Shown: piece after piece, positions 33,030-41,797 of the stretch
How positions within the stretch are numbered: position 1 is the first letter of the stretch
Layout: the number at the start of each line of letters is the position of its first letter
Assembly: GCA_903834625.1 (NCBI GenBank)
Contig: CAILJQ010000101.1
Span: 1-51,330, forward strand
Direction of reading: 5' to 3'
Source of the DNA: an uncultured Bacteroidota bacterium
Lineage (GTDB): Bacteria; Bacteroidota; Bacteroidia; UKL13-3
Length of the DNA: 51,330 bases
The notes under the pieces: model-generated
What the model was told of the DNA's origin: nothing
The model's database searches: none
What the model saw: only the letters and a program-made list of their open reading frames with translations
Program-made: the position numbers and the translations under genes

Positions 33030-35375
33030 ATGAAGAAACTAGCTGTCATTGCCTTCTTAATATGGAATTATTCTCAATCTTTTGGACAAATTCATAGATC
33101 AAATTGCCCTGTGAAAGAGGAAGAGTTTACTTATACCCTTTCCGACCAATCAACCATCACATTAAGGGTATGGGGTTCAGAAATGGTTCAATATTTCGAA
33201 ACCAAAGAAGGGTATACCTTACTAAAAAATGATGCAGGATACTTTGAATATGCCGTTCAAGATAGTGAAGGAAATTTAATTAGCTCAGGTGTTCCATTAC
33301 AACGTACGTTACCCGCATCCCTGCAATTGGTTCAGCCTAACTTAAAATACAGTAGCCGCCAAATAGAGTTTATTACACAAAATTTCTACGGTTTGAGCCA
33401 AAACTTAAATAAAAAAGCTGGTGGGAAACCGTTTCCTTCAAAGGGAAAAAGAAATGTATTAACGATATTAATCCAATACCCCGATTTGCCCGCCACCATA
33501 GCTAAATCTAATTTTGATTCAATGATGGTGAAGCAAAACTACAATGGAACTGGTTCCTTTAGAGATTATTATTTGAAAGCATCCTATAACCAACTTGAGT
33601 TAAATACAGATGTTTTTGGATGGTATACAGCAAGCTCTGGATATATGAATTATGGAAAATCAAACCCAAATTATAATTACAATGTAGGAACGCTAATTAA
33701 GAGAGCTATTCTAGCAGCCGACTCAGCAGGAGTTGACTTTTCTAAATACGATAACGATAGCGATGGGTATGTAGATGGAATTATCATTGTACACGCGGGA
33801 ATTGGCGCAGAGGAGCAAAGTGCGCCTAGCGCAAATAATTTTATTTGGTCGCATAGATACAATTTAACCTACTCTGTGGGAGCCGTTGCCTTAGATGGCG
33901 TTATGATTGATGCCTATGGTATTTTCCCAGAAAAAAGATACAATGGTGGTTCCTATTCTCAGGTGGGCATAGGTGTGCTTAGTCATGAATTTGGACATTT
34001 ATTAGACTTACCAGACTTATACTCTACCCAAAGCAAAGGAGAAGGTGCAGGTAATTTTTCCAATATGGCTGGCGGACCTTGGCTTAACAATGAAAAAACT
34101 CCCTGTTTAATGGATGCTTGGTCGAGAATGGCGCTTGGTTGGCTAAACCCAACCCTTATTAATGCCGCTGGTACCTACACCATAACAGATGGTTTAAGCG
34201 ATAGCAATTTTGCCTATAGAATCAATACCAACTTACCAAACGAATTTTTCTTGATAGAAAACAGGCAGAAAAAAGGCTTTGATGCGTATTTACCCTCCAA
34301 GGGAATGGCTGTTTGGCATATCAATACCAACAAAGCCAAATTATTATCGTTCGCCAGTAACAATGTAAATAACGATACAAGTGCTTATGGTGTTGGACTC
34401 TTACAAGCAGATGGAAGAAGAGATTTAGAAAAAGGAAATAATAGAGGTGATGCAGGTGATTTATTTCCAGGAACCACAAACAACAGAAGTATTGGTAATA
34501 ACACAAGTCCAAATACCTTATTACATTATAAAATTGGTGGCATAAAACAACTTTCAAATATTGTCATAAACAATATTACCAGTTATACCGATAGTTCAGT
34601 TTCTTTCACTATTGGAAACAAACCAACCGCTGCCTTTGATTTGTTTCCAGCCAAGGGCTGTGCACCTTTATCTGTGTACCATCAAAACATTTCGAGTTTC
34701 GCACAATCATTTAAATGGAAGTTTCATGATGGCACTTTTTCAACAGATAAAGATGTTGTTAAAACATTTAACATTGCCGGTTCATACCCAGTTACTTTAT
34801 ATGTATTAGACTCAACTGGCACTGCCATAGATTCAAACCTACAAACCATTCAGGTAGATGCTTCGCCTGAAGCAGCCTATGAATTAGTAAGGTCAGACAG
34901 CAATACCTTCCTCTTAACAAATAATTCTAAGGGTAGTTTATATGTGGTATGGCGTTTCGGTTCGAACCAAACCTCTACACAACCTAATCCAACTTATGTA
35001 ATTAACGGAGGCCAAGATGTACCCTTTATGTTAATTGCCTATTCACAAAACCAATGCACAGATACTGCCTATGGAATAATGAGTTTTTGGCCATTGGCAC
35101 AGCAAAATGTGTCTCAGCTCAAAAATGAAATTTCAGTATATCCCAATCCTTTTGAACAGAAATTTGACCTTTCTTTTTCTCTTGTTCAAGAACAACCTTT
35201 AACCTTTACCATCACTGATTTACAAGGCAAAGAAATTTGGAAACAAGAATCTACCTTGGTAAAATCTGGTTCATCAACACTTTCATTTGAAACGGGAAAG
35301 ATGGCACATGGTGTTTATTTATTAAAAATTGAAGGAGCTGATTTTAATAAAATATTAAGGGTTAACGCTCGTTAG
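33030..35375 (+). CDS. M6 family metalloprotease with PKD domain and T9SS sorting signal
   Basis: 781 residues. A signal peptide (about 1-19, ending SFGQ) and a propeptide precede the M6 domain. The zinc motif is HEFGH at 319-323, followed by LLDLPDLYS. A PKD domain (about 530-610) with WKFHDGTFS and PVTLYVLD comes next, and the C-terminus from ISVYPNPFEQKFDLSF onward is a type A T9SS sorting domain. It should be a secreted or surface-bound protease that breaks down external protein. The next gene, comF, starts 21 bases later. Confidence 0.92.
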   Translation: MKKLAVIAFLIWNYSQSFGQIHRSNCPVKEEEFTYTLSDQSTITLRVWGSEMVQYFETKEGYTLLKNDAGYFEYAVQDSEGNLISSGVPLQRTLPASLQLVQPNLKYSSRQIEFITQNFYGLSQNLNKKAGGKPFPSKGKRNVLTILIQYPDLPATIAKSNFDSMMVKQNYNGTGSFRDYYLKASYNQLELNTDVFGWYTASSGYMNYGKSNPNYNYNVGTLIKRAILAADSAGVDFSKYDNDSDGYVDGIIIVHAGIGAEEQSAPSANNFIWSHRYNLTYSVGAVALDGVMIDAYGIFPEKRYNGGSYSQVGIGVLSHEFGHLLDLPDLYSTQSKGEGAGNFSNMAGGPWLNNEKTPCLMDAWSRMALGWLNPTLINAAGTYTITDGLSDSNFAYRINTNLPNEFFLIENRQKKGFDAYLPSKGMAVWHINTNKAKLLSFASNNVNNDTSAYGVGLLQADGRRDLEKGNNRGDAGDLFPGTTNNRSIGNNTSPNTLLHYKIGGIKQLSNIVINNITSYTDSSVSFTIGNKPTAAFDLFPAKGCAPLSVYHQNISSFAQSFKWKFHDGTFSTDKDVVKTFNIAGSYPVTLYVLDSTGTAIDSNLQTIQVDASPEAAYELVRSDSNTFLLTNNSKGSLYVVWRFGSNQTSTQPNPTYVINGGQDVPFMLIAYSQNQCTDTAYGIMSFWPLAQQNVSQLKNEISVYPNPFEQKFDLSFSLVQEQPLTFTITDLQGKEIWKQESTLVKSGSSTLSFETGKMAHGVYLLKIEGADFNKILRVNAR

Positions 35376-35396
35376 ATTGTTTTAAATTGCACGTCC

Positions 35397-36077
35397 ATGA
35401 TTGGAGACCTATTGAACTTAATATTCCCAAACCTTTGCATTTCTTGTAACGCGAGTTTAAGCAGAAATGAAAGGCATTTGTGTTTGGGATGTTTAATAAG
35501 GTTGCCTGAAACGCAGCATCATTTAACCAAGGAAAACAGTGTAGAAAAGACACTTTGGGGAAGAATTCCATTTGAAAGAGCATTTTCATTTCTTTATTTT
35601 AACCAAAAAGGCACCACCCAAAAGTTATTGCATGAGTTAAAATACAAAGGAAACGAGGAGCTTGCCCATTTTTTAGGAGAGATGTATGCCAACAAAATAA
35701 GAAAAACTGTTGAAGATCATGGAATTAATGCAATAGTTGCCATTCCTTTGCATAAGATGAAAATGGCTAAAAGGGGATACAATCAAAGTTTGGCTTTTGC
35801 CAACGGTATGGCGAACCAATTGCCATTAGAAAATTTGAGTGATTACGTGAGCCGAAAAAAATATACAGATACACAAACCAAAAAGTCGAGGATAGACAGA
35901 TGGGATAACGTGAATTCAGTGTTTGCCATTCAAAACCTACAATCCTTTGAAAACAAGCACATTTTGGTTGTAGATGATGTAATAACCACTGGAGCAACCA
36001 TTGAAAGTTGCGCGAGTGAAATTACTAAATCTGTTAATTGTAGAATAAGCATTGCCAGTATTGCATATGCTGCTTAA
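35397..36077 (+). CDS. ComF-like phosphoribosyltransferase
   Basis: 226 residues. An N-terminal zinc finger (CISC at about 14-17 and CLGC at about 29-32) is followed by a phosphoribosyltransferase domain with the PRPP loop VVDDVITTGAT (about 190-200) and an AKRGYNQS motif near 128. This is the ComFC layout, linked in other bacteria to DNA uptake for transformation. Its place right after a secreted protease suggests no specific role. Confidence 0.9.
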   Translation: MIGDLLNLIFPNLCISCNASLSRNERHLCLGCLIRLPETQHHLTKENSVEKTLWGRIPFERAFSFLYFNQKGTTQKLLHELKYKGNEELAHFLGEMYANKIRKTVEDHGINAIVAIPLHKMKMAKRGYNQSLAFANGMANQLPLENLSDYVSRKKYTDTQTKKSRIDRWDNVNSVFAIQNLQSFENKHILVVDDVITTGATIESCASEITKSVNCRISIASIAYAA

Positions 36078-36131
36078 ATTTGTCGTTGATTTGAAAAAGA
36101 AGCCTTTGATAATATTACCTACCCAAAAAAA

Positions 36132-37595
36132 ATGAAGAAACTACTTATCATATTCTTTCTTTTGGGCGTGAACTTGGGCACTTATGCTCAATTCCAAACT
36201 GGAATAAACTCAAGCAATTACGCAGGTGTTATGGGTATTACCATTAACCCAAGTTATACAAATTACCTAAACAACGGTACAGATTTCATGCTTTTTAATA
36301 CCTCTGTTACCGCAATGAACAACGGGCTTTACATGAATAGAAAACCTGTAACAAAGCTGTTTTCTGCAGATGTACTTAGCGCCTTTACAGATAAAGAAAC
36401 GGCAAAAAAAGAATCAATGACCGAAACTTTTGACCGAGTTTTTGACGTAAAAAGAGATTTAAAGCCCAAGAATTACATTTTTGCAGATGTAACCTTGTAT
36501 GGCCCTTCCTTTCTGATAAATTATAGAAAACATTCCTTTGGTATAACAACAGCCTTCAAAGCAAACTCCTCCTCAATAAGTTTACCCGGAGAAATCATCA
36601 CCTTTTTATTAAAAGGGGTTGGCGCTGCAGATATTCAAGGCAAAACGGTAAAATTGAACACAATGACCAGTGGCAGCTTAGTTTATACAGACATTGGCTT
36701 GAACTATTCCTATGAAATTAGTAATAACTTTAAATCAAGCTCACGACTTGGAATTACAGGACATTACTTGAACGGAATTAATTCCCTCATTTTTGAGGAT
36801 ATGAGTAAAACTACATGGAACTTTTCAGGCGACTCTACCATTATTACCTCCAACGGAAATTTTATTTACAACTACGCAGCCACAAAATCTGCCAAATACG
36901 CAGAATTACTTGAATCGAGAGGAAAAGGATTTGCCTTTGATATTGGGTATTCTTATACCAGAAAAAAGAAAGGAAGGCCTACAAGAATTACAATTTGCCC
37001 AAACATTAGATACGGAGGTAAAATTAGGGAATTCCAAGAGTACAAATGGAAGTTTGGTGTGGCACTCATGGATATTGGATATATCAAATTCAACAACCAA
37101 GCAGTTTCCAATTCGTTTGAAAACGTTAATGGTCCAGTAAGAAATTTAGACCTTGCTTTTTATGGAGGTTTGTTCTCGCTTGACAGGGCTTTAAGATTCA
37201 ATTACAGTGGAACTCCTAACGTTGTATACAAGACAGATAATACATTTATGCATTTCACCCCCATGCGTCTCAATGCACAATTTGATTATTACTATTCAAA
37301 TCACCTTTTCTTTAACATTTCTGCCTCACAAAGAATCAACCCACCTTCTATTCATAGCATGCATCACCCTAATATCATCAGTGCGTCTGTTAGATATGAA
37401 GAGTTAAAATATGAAATAGGATTGCCAATTAGTTTAATTGAATACCAATATCCTGTGGTGGGCTTTAACTTCAGAATTGGACCATTTTATATGGGCACAA
37501 ACCACCTTCCAGAGATAATTGGATTGAGAAAAATTAAAGGCGTTGATTTTTATCTAGGCTTGAAAATGAACTTATCAAACTTCAGAGGCGTTTAA
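36132..37595 (+). CDS. DUF5723 outer-membrane beta-barrel protein
   Basis: 487 residues. A signal peptide (about 1-19, ending TYAQ) is followed by SSNYAGVMGITINPSYTNYLNNG, the typical start of DUF5723/PorV-like barrel proteins, and then many amphipathic beta strands ending in Phe/Tyr. The role is unknown; a membrane pore or surface-attachment job is possible. It starts 54 bases after comF and converges with the glutathione peroxidase gene. Confidence 0.78.
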   Translation: MKKLLIIFFLLGVNLGTYAQFQTGINSSNYAGVMGITINPSYTNYLNNGTDFMLFNTSVTAMNNGLYMNRKPVTKLFSADVLSAFTDKETAKKESMTETFDRVFDVKRDLKPKNYIFADVTLYGPSFLINYRKHSFGITTAFKANSSSISLPGEIITFLLKGVGAADIQGKTVKLNTMTSGSLVYTDIGLNYSYEISNNFKSSSRLGITGHYLNGINSLIFEDMSKTTWNFSGDSTIITSNGNFIYNYAATKSAKYAELLESRGKGFAFDIGYSYTRKKKGRPTRITICPNIRYGGKIREFQEYKWKFGVALMDIGYIKFNNQAVSNSFENVNGPVRNLDLAFYGGLFSLDRALRFNYSGTPNVVYKTDNTFMHFTPMRLNAQFDYYYSNHLFFNISASQRINPPSIHSMHHPNIISASVRYEELKYEIGLPISLIEYQYPVVGFNFRIGPFYMGTNHLPEIIGLRKIKGVDFYLGLKMNLSNFRGV

Positions 37596-37606
37596 AAACA
37601 TCTCAA

Positions 37607-38182
37607 TTATTTCAATAAAGAAGTTATATCGGTACTCATAGGTTCAGTACTAGATCCAAAATACTTTAGCCATTGTCCGTCTTTACCAATAAATATCTTA
37701 TTGAAATTCCATTTGATGGTAGCATCACTCACACCATTTAATTCTTTACTTGTTAACCAGCGGTAGATTTCATTTTGACTGCTACCTTTCACATCAATCT
37801 TTTGTGTTAGTAAAAAGGTAACTCCATAATTTTTCTTGCAAAAAGTTGCAATTTCAGCTGCACTTCCAGGCTCTTGACCCATAAACTGATTACAAGGAAA
37901 ACCTATTACAACTAATTTGTCTTTGTATTGAGAATACAATTTTTGTAGGCCCTCATATTGGCGAGTATAACCGCATTCACTTGCAACATTTACGCACAAA
38001 ACATATTTACCCTTAAAATCTTTCATTCGAATTACTCCCTTTCCATCTAAGGTAGGTATACTTAAATCGTAGAAGCTCTTAGCTGCAAATGTGCTTTGCT
38101 TTTTTGCATTGGCTTCAGATAAGCTATAAATTAATACTCCTAAAAAGGTTAATAGAAAAATTGAATAAAAATACTTCTTCAT
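37607..38182 (-). CDS. Glutathione peroxidase family protein, exported
   Basis: 191 residues. An N-terminal signal peptide (about 1-26) is followed by the peroxidase domain. The catalytic set is present: C70 in NVASECGYT, Q99 in FPCNQFMGQEPG and W158 in IKWNF. C115 (TFCKKNYGV) is placed as a resolving Cys, so the enzyme probably uses thioredoxin-type reductants in place of glutathione. It reduces peroxides, here in the periplasm. Single gene. Confidence 0.92.
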   Translation of the reverse strand: MKKYFYSIFLLTFLGVLIYSLSEANAKKQSTFAAKSFYDLSIPTLDGKGVIRMKDFKGKYVLCVNVASECGYTRQYEGLQKLYSQYKDKLVVIGFPCNQFMGQEPGSAAEIATFCKKNYGVTFLLTQKIDVKGSSQNEIYRWLTSKELNGVSDATIKWNFNKIFIGKDGQWLKYFGSSTEPMSTDITSLLK

Positions 38183-38248
38183 ACACTAACTAATAAGTTA
38201 TAATATTATTAAAAATAATTGAACATCCAAACAACGAATAAACTCTTA

Positions 38249-39091
38249 TTAAATTGCCAAAATAGCCTCTTTAACTTCCTCCATCTGCCATTGAGGAGTA
38301 GAGGTTGCGCCACAAATCCCAACGCTATCGTTTTCTGCAAACCATAACGGATTTATCTCATCTTTTCCGCTAATGAAATAGGTGTTTGGATTATTATCCT
38401 TACATACGTCAAATAACACCTTTCCGTTTGATGATTTTAAACCTGCAACAAACACAATTTTATTAAATCTGGTAGCGAAATCTCTTAGTTGAATATCTCT
38501 GTTACTAACCTGCCTACATAAGGTATCATTAAAGTCGACCTTCACTCCTTTTTCTTCCAAAATCTCCTTTAACTTATATAAATTTTTTGTTCTTTTGGTT
38601 GTTTGGCTAAACAATTGAATATGGTCTGGTAACTCATGATTTTCCAATTCATCAAATGTTTCAACCACCAAGGCGGCACCTTCAGATTGTCCAACCAAAC
38701 CTTTTACTTCTGCATGGCCATGTTTTCCATAAATTAATATGGGCTCTTTTTTATTGTGTGCCTCTCTTACCCTATGTTGCAACTTCAGTACTACAGGACA
38801 GCTCGCATCAACTAGCTCAATCCCATTATCAAGCGCCATTTTATAAGTTTCTGGTGGTTCACCATGAGCCCTTATCAATACTTTGGTATTTCTGAGTTGG
38901 GCAAAAGTATCGTGATCTATTATTTCCAAACCTTTTACACGTAAGCGATTTACTTCCTCATCATTATGAACTATGTCGCCAAGGCAATACAAATGCCCTT
39001 CCTCATCTAGGATATCTTCTGCCATTTGAATAGCGAAAACTACCCCAAAACAAAAGCCTGAATTATCGTCAATTTCAACGGTTAGATTCAT
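38249..39091 (-). CDS. ispH: 4-Hydroxy-3-methylbut-2-enyl diphosphate reductase
   Basis: 280 residues from the ATG at 39091. The three iron-sulfur ligands are C14 (GFCFGV), C98 (ASCPVV) and C192 (NDTLC); H42, H76 (RAHGE) and H124 are in the substrate-binding positions. It makes IPP and DMAPP in the last step of the MEP pathway of isoprenoid synthesis. A TTG at 39100 lies inside the -7 box, so the ATG is the true start. Confidence 0.96.
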   Translation of the reverse strand: MNLTVEIDDNSGFCFGVVFAIQMAEDILDEEGHLYCLGDIVHNDEEVNRLRVKGLEIIDHDTFAQLRNTKVLIRAHGEPPETYKMALDNGIELVDASCPVVLKLQHRVREAHNKKEPILIYGKHGHAEVKGLVGQSEGAALVVETFDELENHELPDHIQLFSQTTKRTKNLYKLKEILEEKGVKVDFNDTLCRQVSNRDIQLRDFATRFNKIVFVAGLKSSNGKVLFDVCKDNNPNTYFISGKDEINPLWFAENDSVGICGATSTPQWQMEEVKEAILAI

Positions 39092-39097
39092 ATATAA

Positions 39098-39105
39098 CAA
39101 AGATA
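39098..39105 (-). promoter_or_regulatory. Promoter -7 box of ispH
   Basis: TATCTTTG on the - strand is a perfect TAnnTTTG box ending six bases before the ATG at 39091. The mRNA leader would be only a few bases or absent. No -33 TTG is seen. Confidence 0.45.
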
Positions 39106-39277
39106 AGAATTGATAGGTGAGATTACCTTAATAAATTACTAAATATAGGAATTAAACAAGTTCTTACTGAATTTGTTTGACAACAACTTTTTTTGCCAAT
39201 TTGGCTTAATTCCTCATTTTTGTAATGCTTAACGCAACGCTTGTAAAACATTATCGGTAACTTTAGGTTTAGTACAT

Positions 39278-39712
39278 ATGACTCAAACAGAAAATATGAC
39301 CAATGAAGATGGAAGTTATATTGGTCCAGCTAGCCTTTCACCTATTGCCTTAAGTATTGGGTCACCTGTTATTAAAGCAGAGGATAAAGGCAAAATAAAA
39401 GCTAATGCAGTAGAGGCAATGCACCATTATGCCAACCAAGAAATGGCTATGCTTAAAAAGCAAGCCGACTTGATTATGGAGCAGGTAAGAGAAATTGAAA
39501 GCAGACTTAAAGTATCTGAAAGAATTTATGAATCCGATTTGCGATTTCAGCCAGTAATTGGCCAAATTTATCACTTATACGAAAAAGACGACCATTATAA
39601 ATTGAGTATCATCGGACCTAAAGAATGGGGAAATAGTAAGCCGATGGGAAATTTCGTAGCCTCTGTAAAGTTGCTAGGCGACCACAGTTGGGATATTATT
39701 AAGAACAATTAA
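39278..39712 (+). CDS. DUF2452 family protein
   Basis: 144 residues, a member of DUF2452, with PASLSPIALSIGSPVIKAEDKGKI near 18-41, a central helix (about 48-82) and FQPVIGQIYHLYEKDD near 91, ending in GDHSWDI. No signal or membrane helix; cytosolic. The function is unknown. Its stop overlaps that of the convergent PD40 gene by four bases. Confidence 0.82.
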   Translation: MTQTENMTNEDGSYIGPASLSPIALSIGSPVIKAEDKGKIKANAVEAMHHYANQEMAMLKKQADLIMEQVREIESRLKVSERIYESDLRFQPVIGQIYHLYEKDDHYKLSIIGPKEWGNSKPMGNFVASVKLLGDHSWDIIKNN

Positions 39713-40758
39713 TCAACCCATTCGGCAATAAACAGGTTGGTATCTCTTGTACCGCCATTATTTCTATTGCTCGAAAAAACCAATTTTTTTCCATCTGGAG
39801 AGAACATTGGAAAAGCGTTAAAAAGGCTGTTGTTTGTGATTCTCTCTAAACCTGTTCCATCTTCGTTTACCATGTATAATTGGAAGTCATATCCTCTTTC
39901 ACTGTGATGGTTGCTACTGAAAATAATTTTCTTTCCAGATGGATGATAAAAAGGTGCCCAATTGGCTTTACCTAAACTGGTTATTTTTTTCAAATCACTA
40001 CCATCAACATTACAGGTATAAATTTCCATATTAGTAGGAGCTACTAATCCTTTAGCCAATAAATCTTTGTAATCGGCAATCTCTACATCGCCCTGAGGTC
40101 TTGATGCCCTGAAAACGATTTTCTTCCCATCTGGAGAGAAAAATGCGCCACCATCATACCCCAAGCCAAAGGTTATTTGCTTTACATTCTTGCCATCAAT
40201 ATCCATAGTATACAAATCCAAATCGCCATTTCTGGTGCTGGTGAATACAATTTTATCTCCTTTTGGGCTTACTGTGGCCTCTGCATCATAACCGGCAGTT
40301 TGTGTTAACTGTTTAACAATTTCTCCTTTTTCATTTGCAATGAAAATATCAAACTCGGGGTAGATAGCCCATAAATAACGTTTGGAAGGAGGGGGATCTG
40401 CTGGACAATTCATGCCACCTAAATGGGTAGAAGCGTATAGGATGTGCTTATTATCGGGCATATAATAACTACAAGTGGTTCTACCCTTCCCCGTACTAAT
40501 CATTTGTGGAAAATGAGAGGTATCAATGGATGCACTTGTGTTCAACATAAAAATTTGATCACATTGCAAACCCCACTTTTTGTTATTGCTCTGGAAACAT
40601 AATTTCTCATTATCAAAACTCCAATAAGCCTCGGCGTTATCGCCGCCAAAAGTTATTTGCTTAAGGTTTTTTAGATGGTTCTCTGCATTCTGAGACTTTA
40701 CATTACCAGCCAAAAAAAGGACAAAAAAGAATAAAAAAGCAAAGTTTATTTTTTTCAT
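39709..40758 (-). CDS. PD40/TolB-like beta-propeller protein
   Basis: 349 residues from the ATG at 40758 (a GTG lies two codons earlier). A signal peptide (about 1-22) is followed by six PD40 blades with FSPDGKKIVF, VSPKGDKIVF and FYHPSGKKIIF patterns. The fold resembles the C-terminal propeller of TolB, which binds proteins in the periplasm. It is the last gene of the haem-uptake-like operon and could act as an accessory protein there. Confidence 0.85.
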   Translation of the reverse strand: MKKINFAFLFFFVLFLAGNVKSQNAENHLKNLKQITFGGDNAEAYWSFDNEKLCFQSNNKKWGLQCDQIFMLNTSASIDTSHFPQMISTGKGRTTCSYYMPDNKHILYASTHLGGMNCPADPPPSKRYLWAIYPEFDIFIANEKGEIVKQLTQTAGYDAEATVSPKGDKIVFTSTRNGDLDLYTMDIDGKNVKQITFGLGYDGGAFFSPDGKKIVFRASRPQGDVEIADYKDLLAKGLVAPTNMEIYTCNVDGSDLKKITSLGKANWAPFYHPSGKKIIFSSNHHSERGYDFQLYMVNEDGTGLERITNNSLFNAFPMFSPDGKKLVFSSNRNNGGTRDTNLFIAEWVD

Positions 40759-40769
40759 AATCACAACAT

Positions 40770-41786
40770 TTATTTCAACTCAGCAATTTCAAACTTTGGT
40801 GAACCTTTTAATCCTTGCTTGTTGTAATAGTCAGTAAACCTTAGTTTATAATACTTTGGCTGACTCCCTTTTGTTCTGAAAATATAATTTACATATTTAC
40901 GTGCTTTATACCTTCCTTCCTCAAAATCATATATTTTCCAATCAAATCCAACCACATCGCGCTTGGAAGAGTATTTCCAATCTTCTACATTTTTCCTAGT
41001 AAGTGATTCAAAAGTATGCAAACTATCTACTGAAACAGAAACTAACCTTGTATTGATATGAATGCCTGTAACTGTATATACCAGAGGTGGATTAAATTCA
41101 TAATACACCCAACGAGTACGTAAAAAACAAAACTGCCAATCATACAAACGTGGTTCAAAATTTAACAAGCGATTTTCTGCAAAGTTGTAATATACATTTA
41201 GCCTAGCAGGGTCTTTACTAAAAAAGGTTTTATTTAACACCTGCCCAGCCAAATTTGCCACACTTATTTCTGTGGTATATGGGAAATTGAGGGAGCTTAC
41301 CTTAAATTGAAAATATCTCTTATCTGGCTCCGCTTCAGGTCCGCAATCTATGATATAAATAGAATCTGAATTTTGTCTAGTTATATAATGACACCAATTT
41401 TTCACTACAACAGAATCGCCACCAGAAGACTCATCCCACTTCCATTTTACGTTAGCTAAATTTACATTACTTTTAAAACTTCCTCTTCCTAAAACACCTA
41501 TGAATACGCCTTTACCACCGTTCATATATATTCTTTGATTTTCGAAGCTACAATCTATTGCTATGTCCCAAACATTACTCTTTACGCTTGACTTAATAAA
41601 ATTGCTGTCTAAGAAATTAATATACACTTGGTCTTCATACTTTTCACCTAGGTTGACTTGTAAAATTGAAACCGAATCTGTAGGTCGTGGCGGGAGTGAA
41701 TAGGGCAGCTCTTTTCTTTCACAGGAAGCAAATATTACTCCCATGATAAAAAGAAAAAGACAAGGATATTTATATAAACTTTTCAA
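40770..41786 (-). CDS. HmuY-like lipoprotein
   Basis: 338 residues. A signal peptide ends in a lipobox (IFASC, Cys near 22). Two HmuY-like patterns are visible: NVWDIAIDCSFENQRIYMNGG near 72 and DWKIYDFEEGRYKARKYVNYIFRT followed by YYKLRFTDYYNKQGLKGSPKFEI at the C-terminus. HmuY family lipoproteins capture haem at the surface and pass it to a TonB receptor; axial ligands cannot be assigned here. It follows the receptor gene by 11 bases. Confidence 0.7.
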   Translation of the reverse strand: MKSLYKYPCLFLFIMGVIFASCERKELPYSLPPRPTDSVSILQVNLGEKYEDQVYINFLDSNFIKSSVKSNVWDIAIDCSFENQRIYMNGGKGVFIGVLGRGSFKSNVNLANVKWKWDESSGGDSVVVKNWCHYITRQNSDSIYIIDCGPEAEPDKRYFQFKVSSLNFPYTTEISVANLAGQVLNKTFFSKDPARLNVYYNFAENRLLNFEPRLYDWQFCFLRTRWVYYEFNPPLVYTVTGIHINTRLVSVSVDSLHTFESLTRKNVEDWKYSSKRDVVGFDWKIYDFEEGRYKARKYVNYIFRTKGSQPKYYKLRFTDYYNKQGLKGSPKFEIAELK

Positions 41787-41797
41787 GTTAACTTATA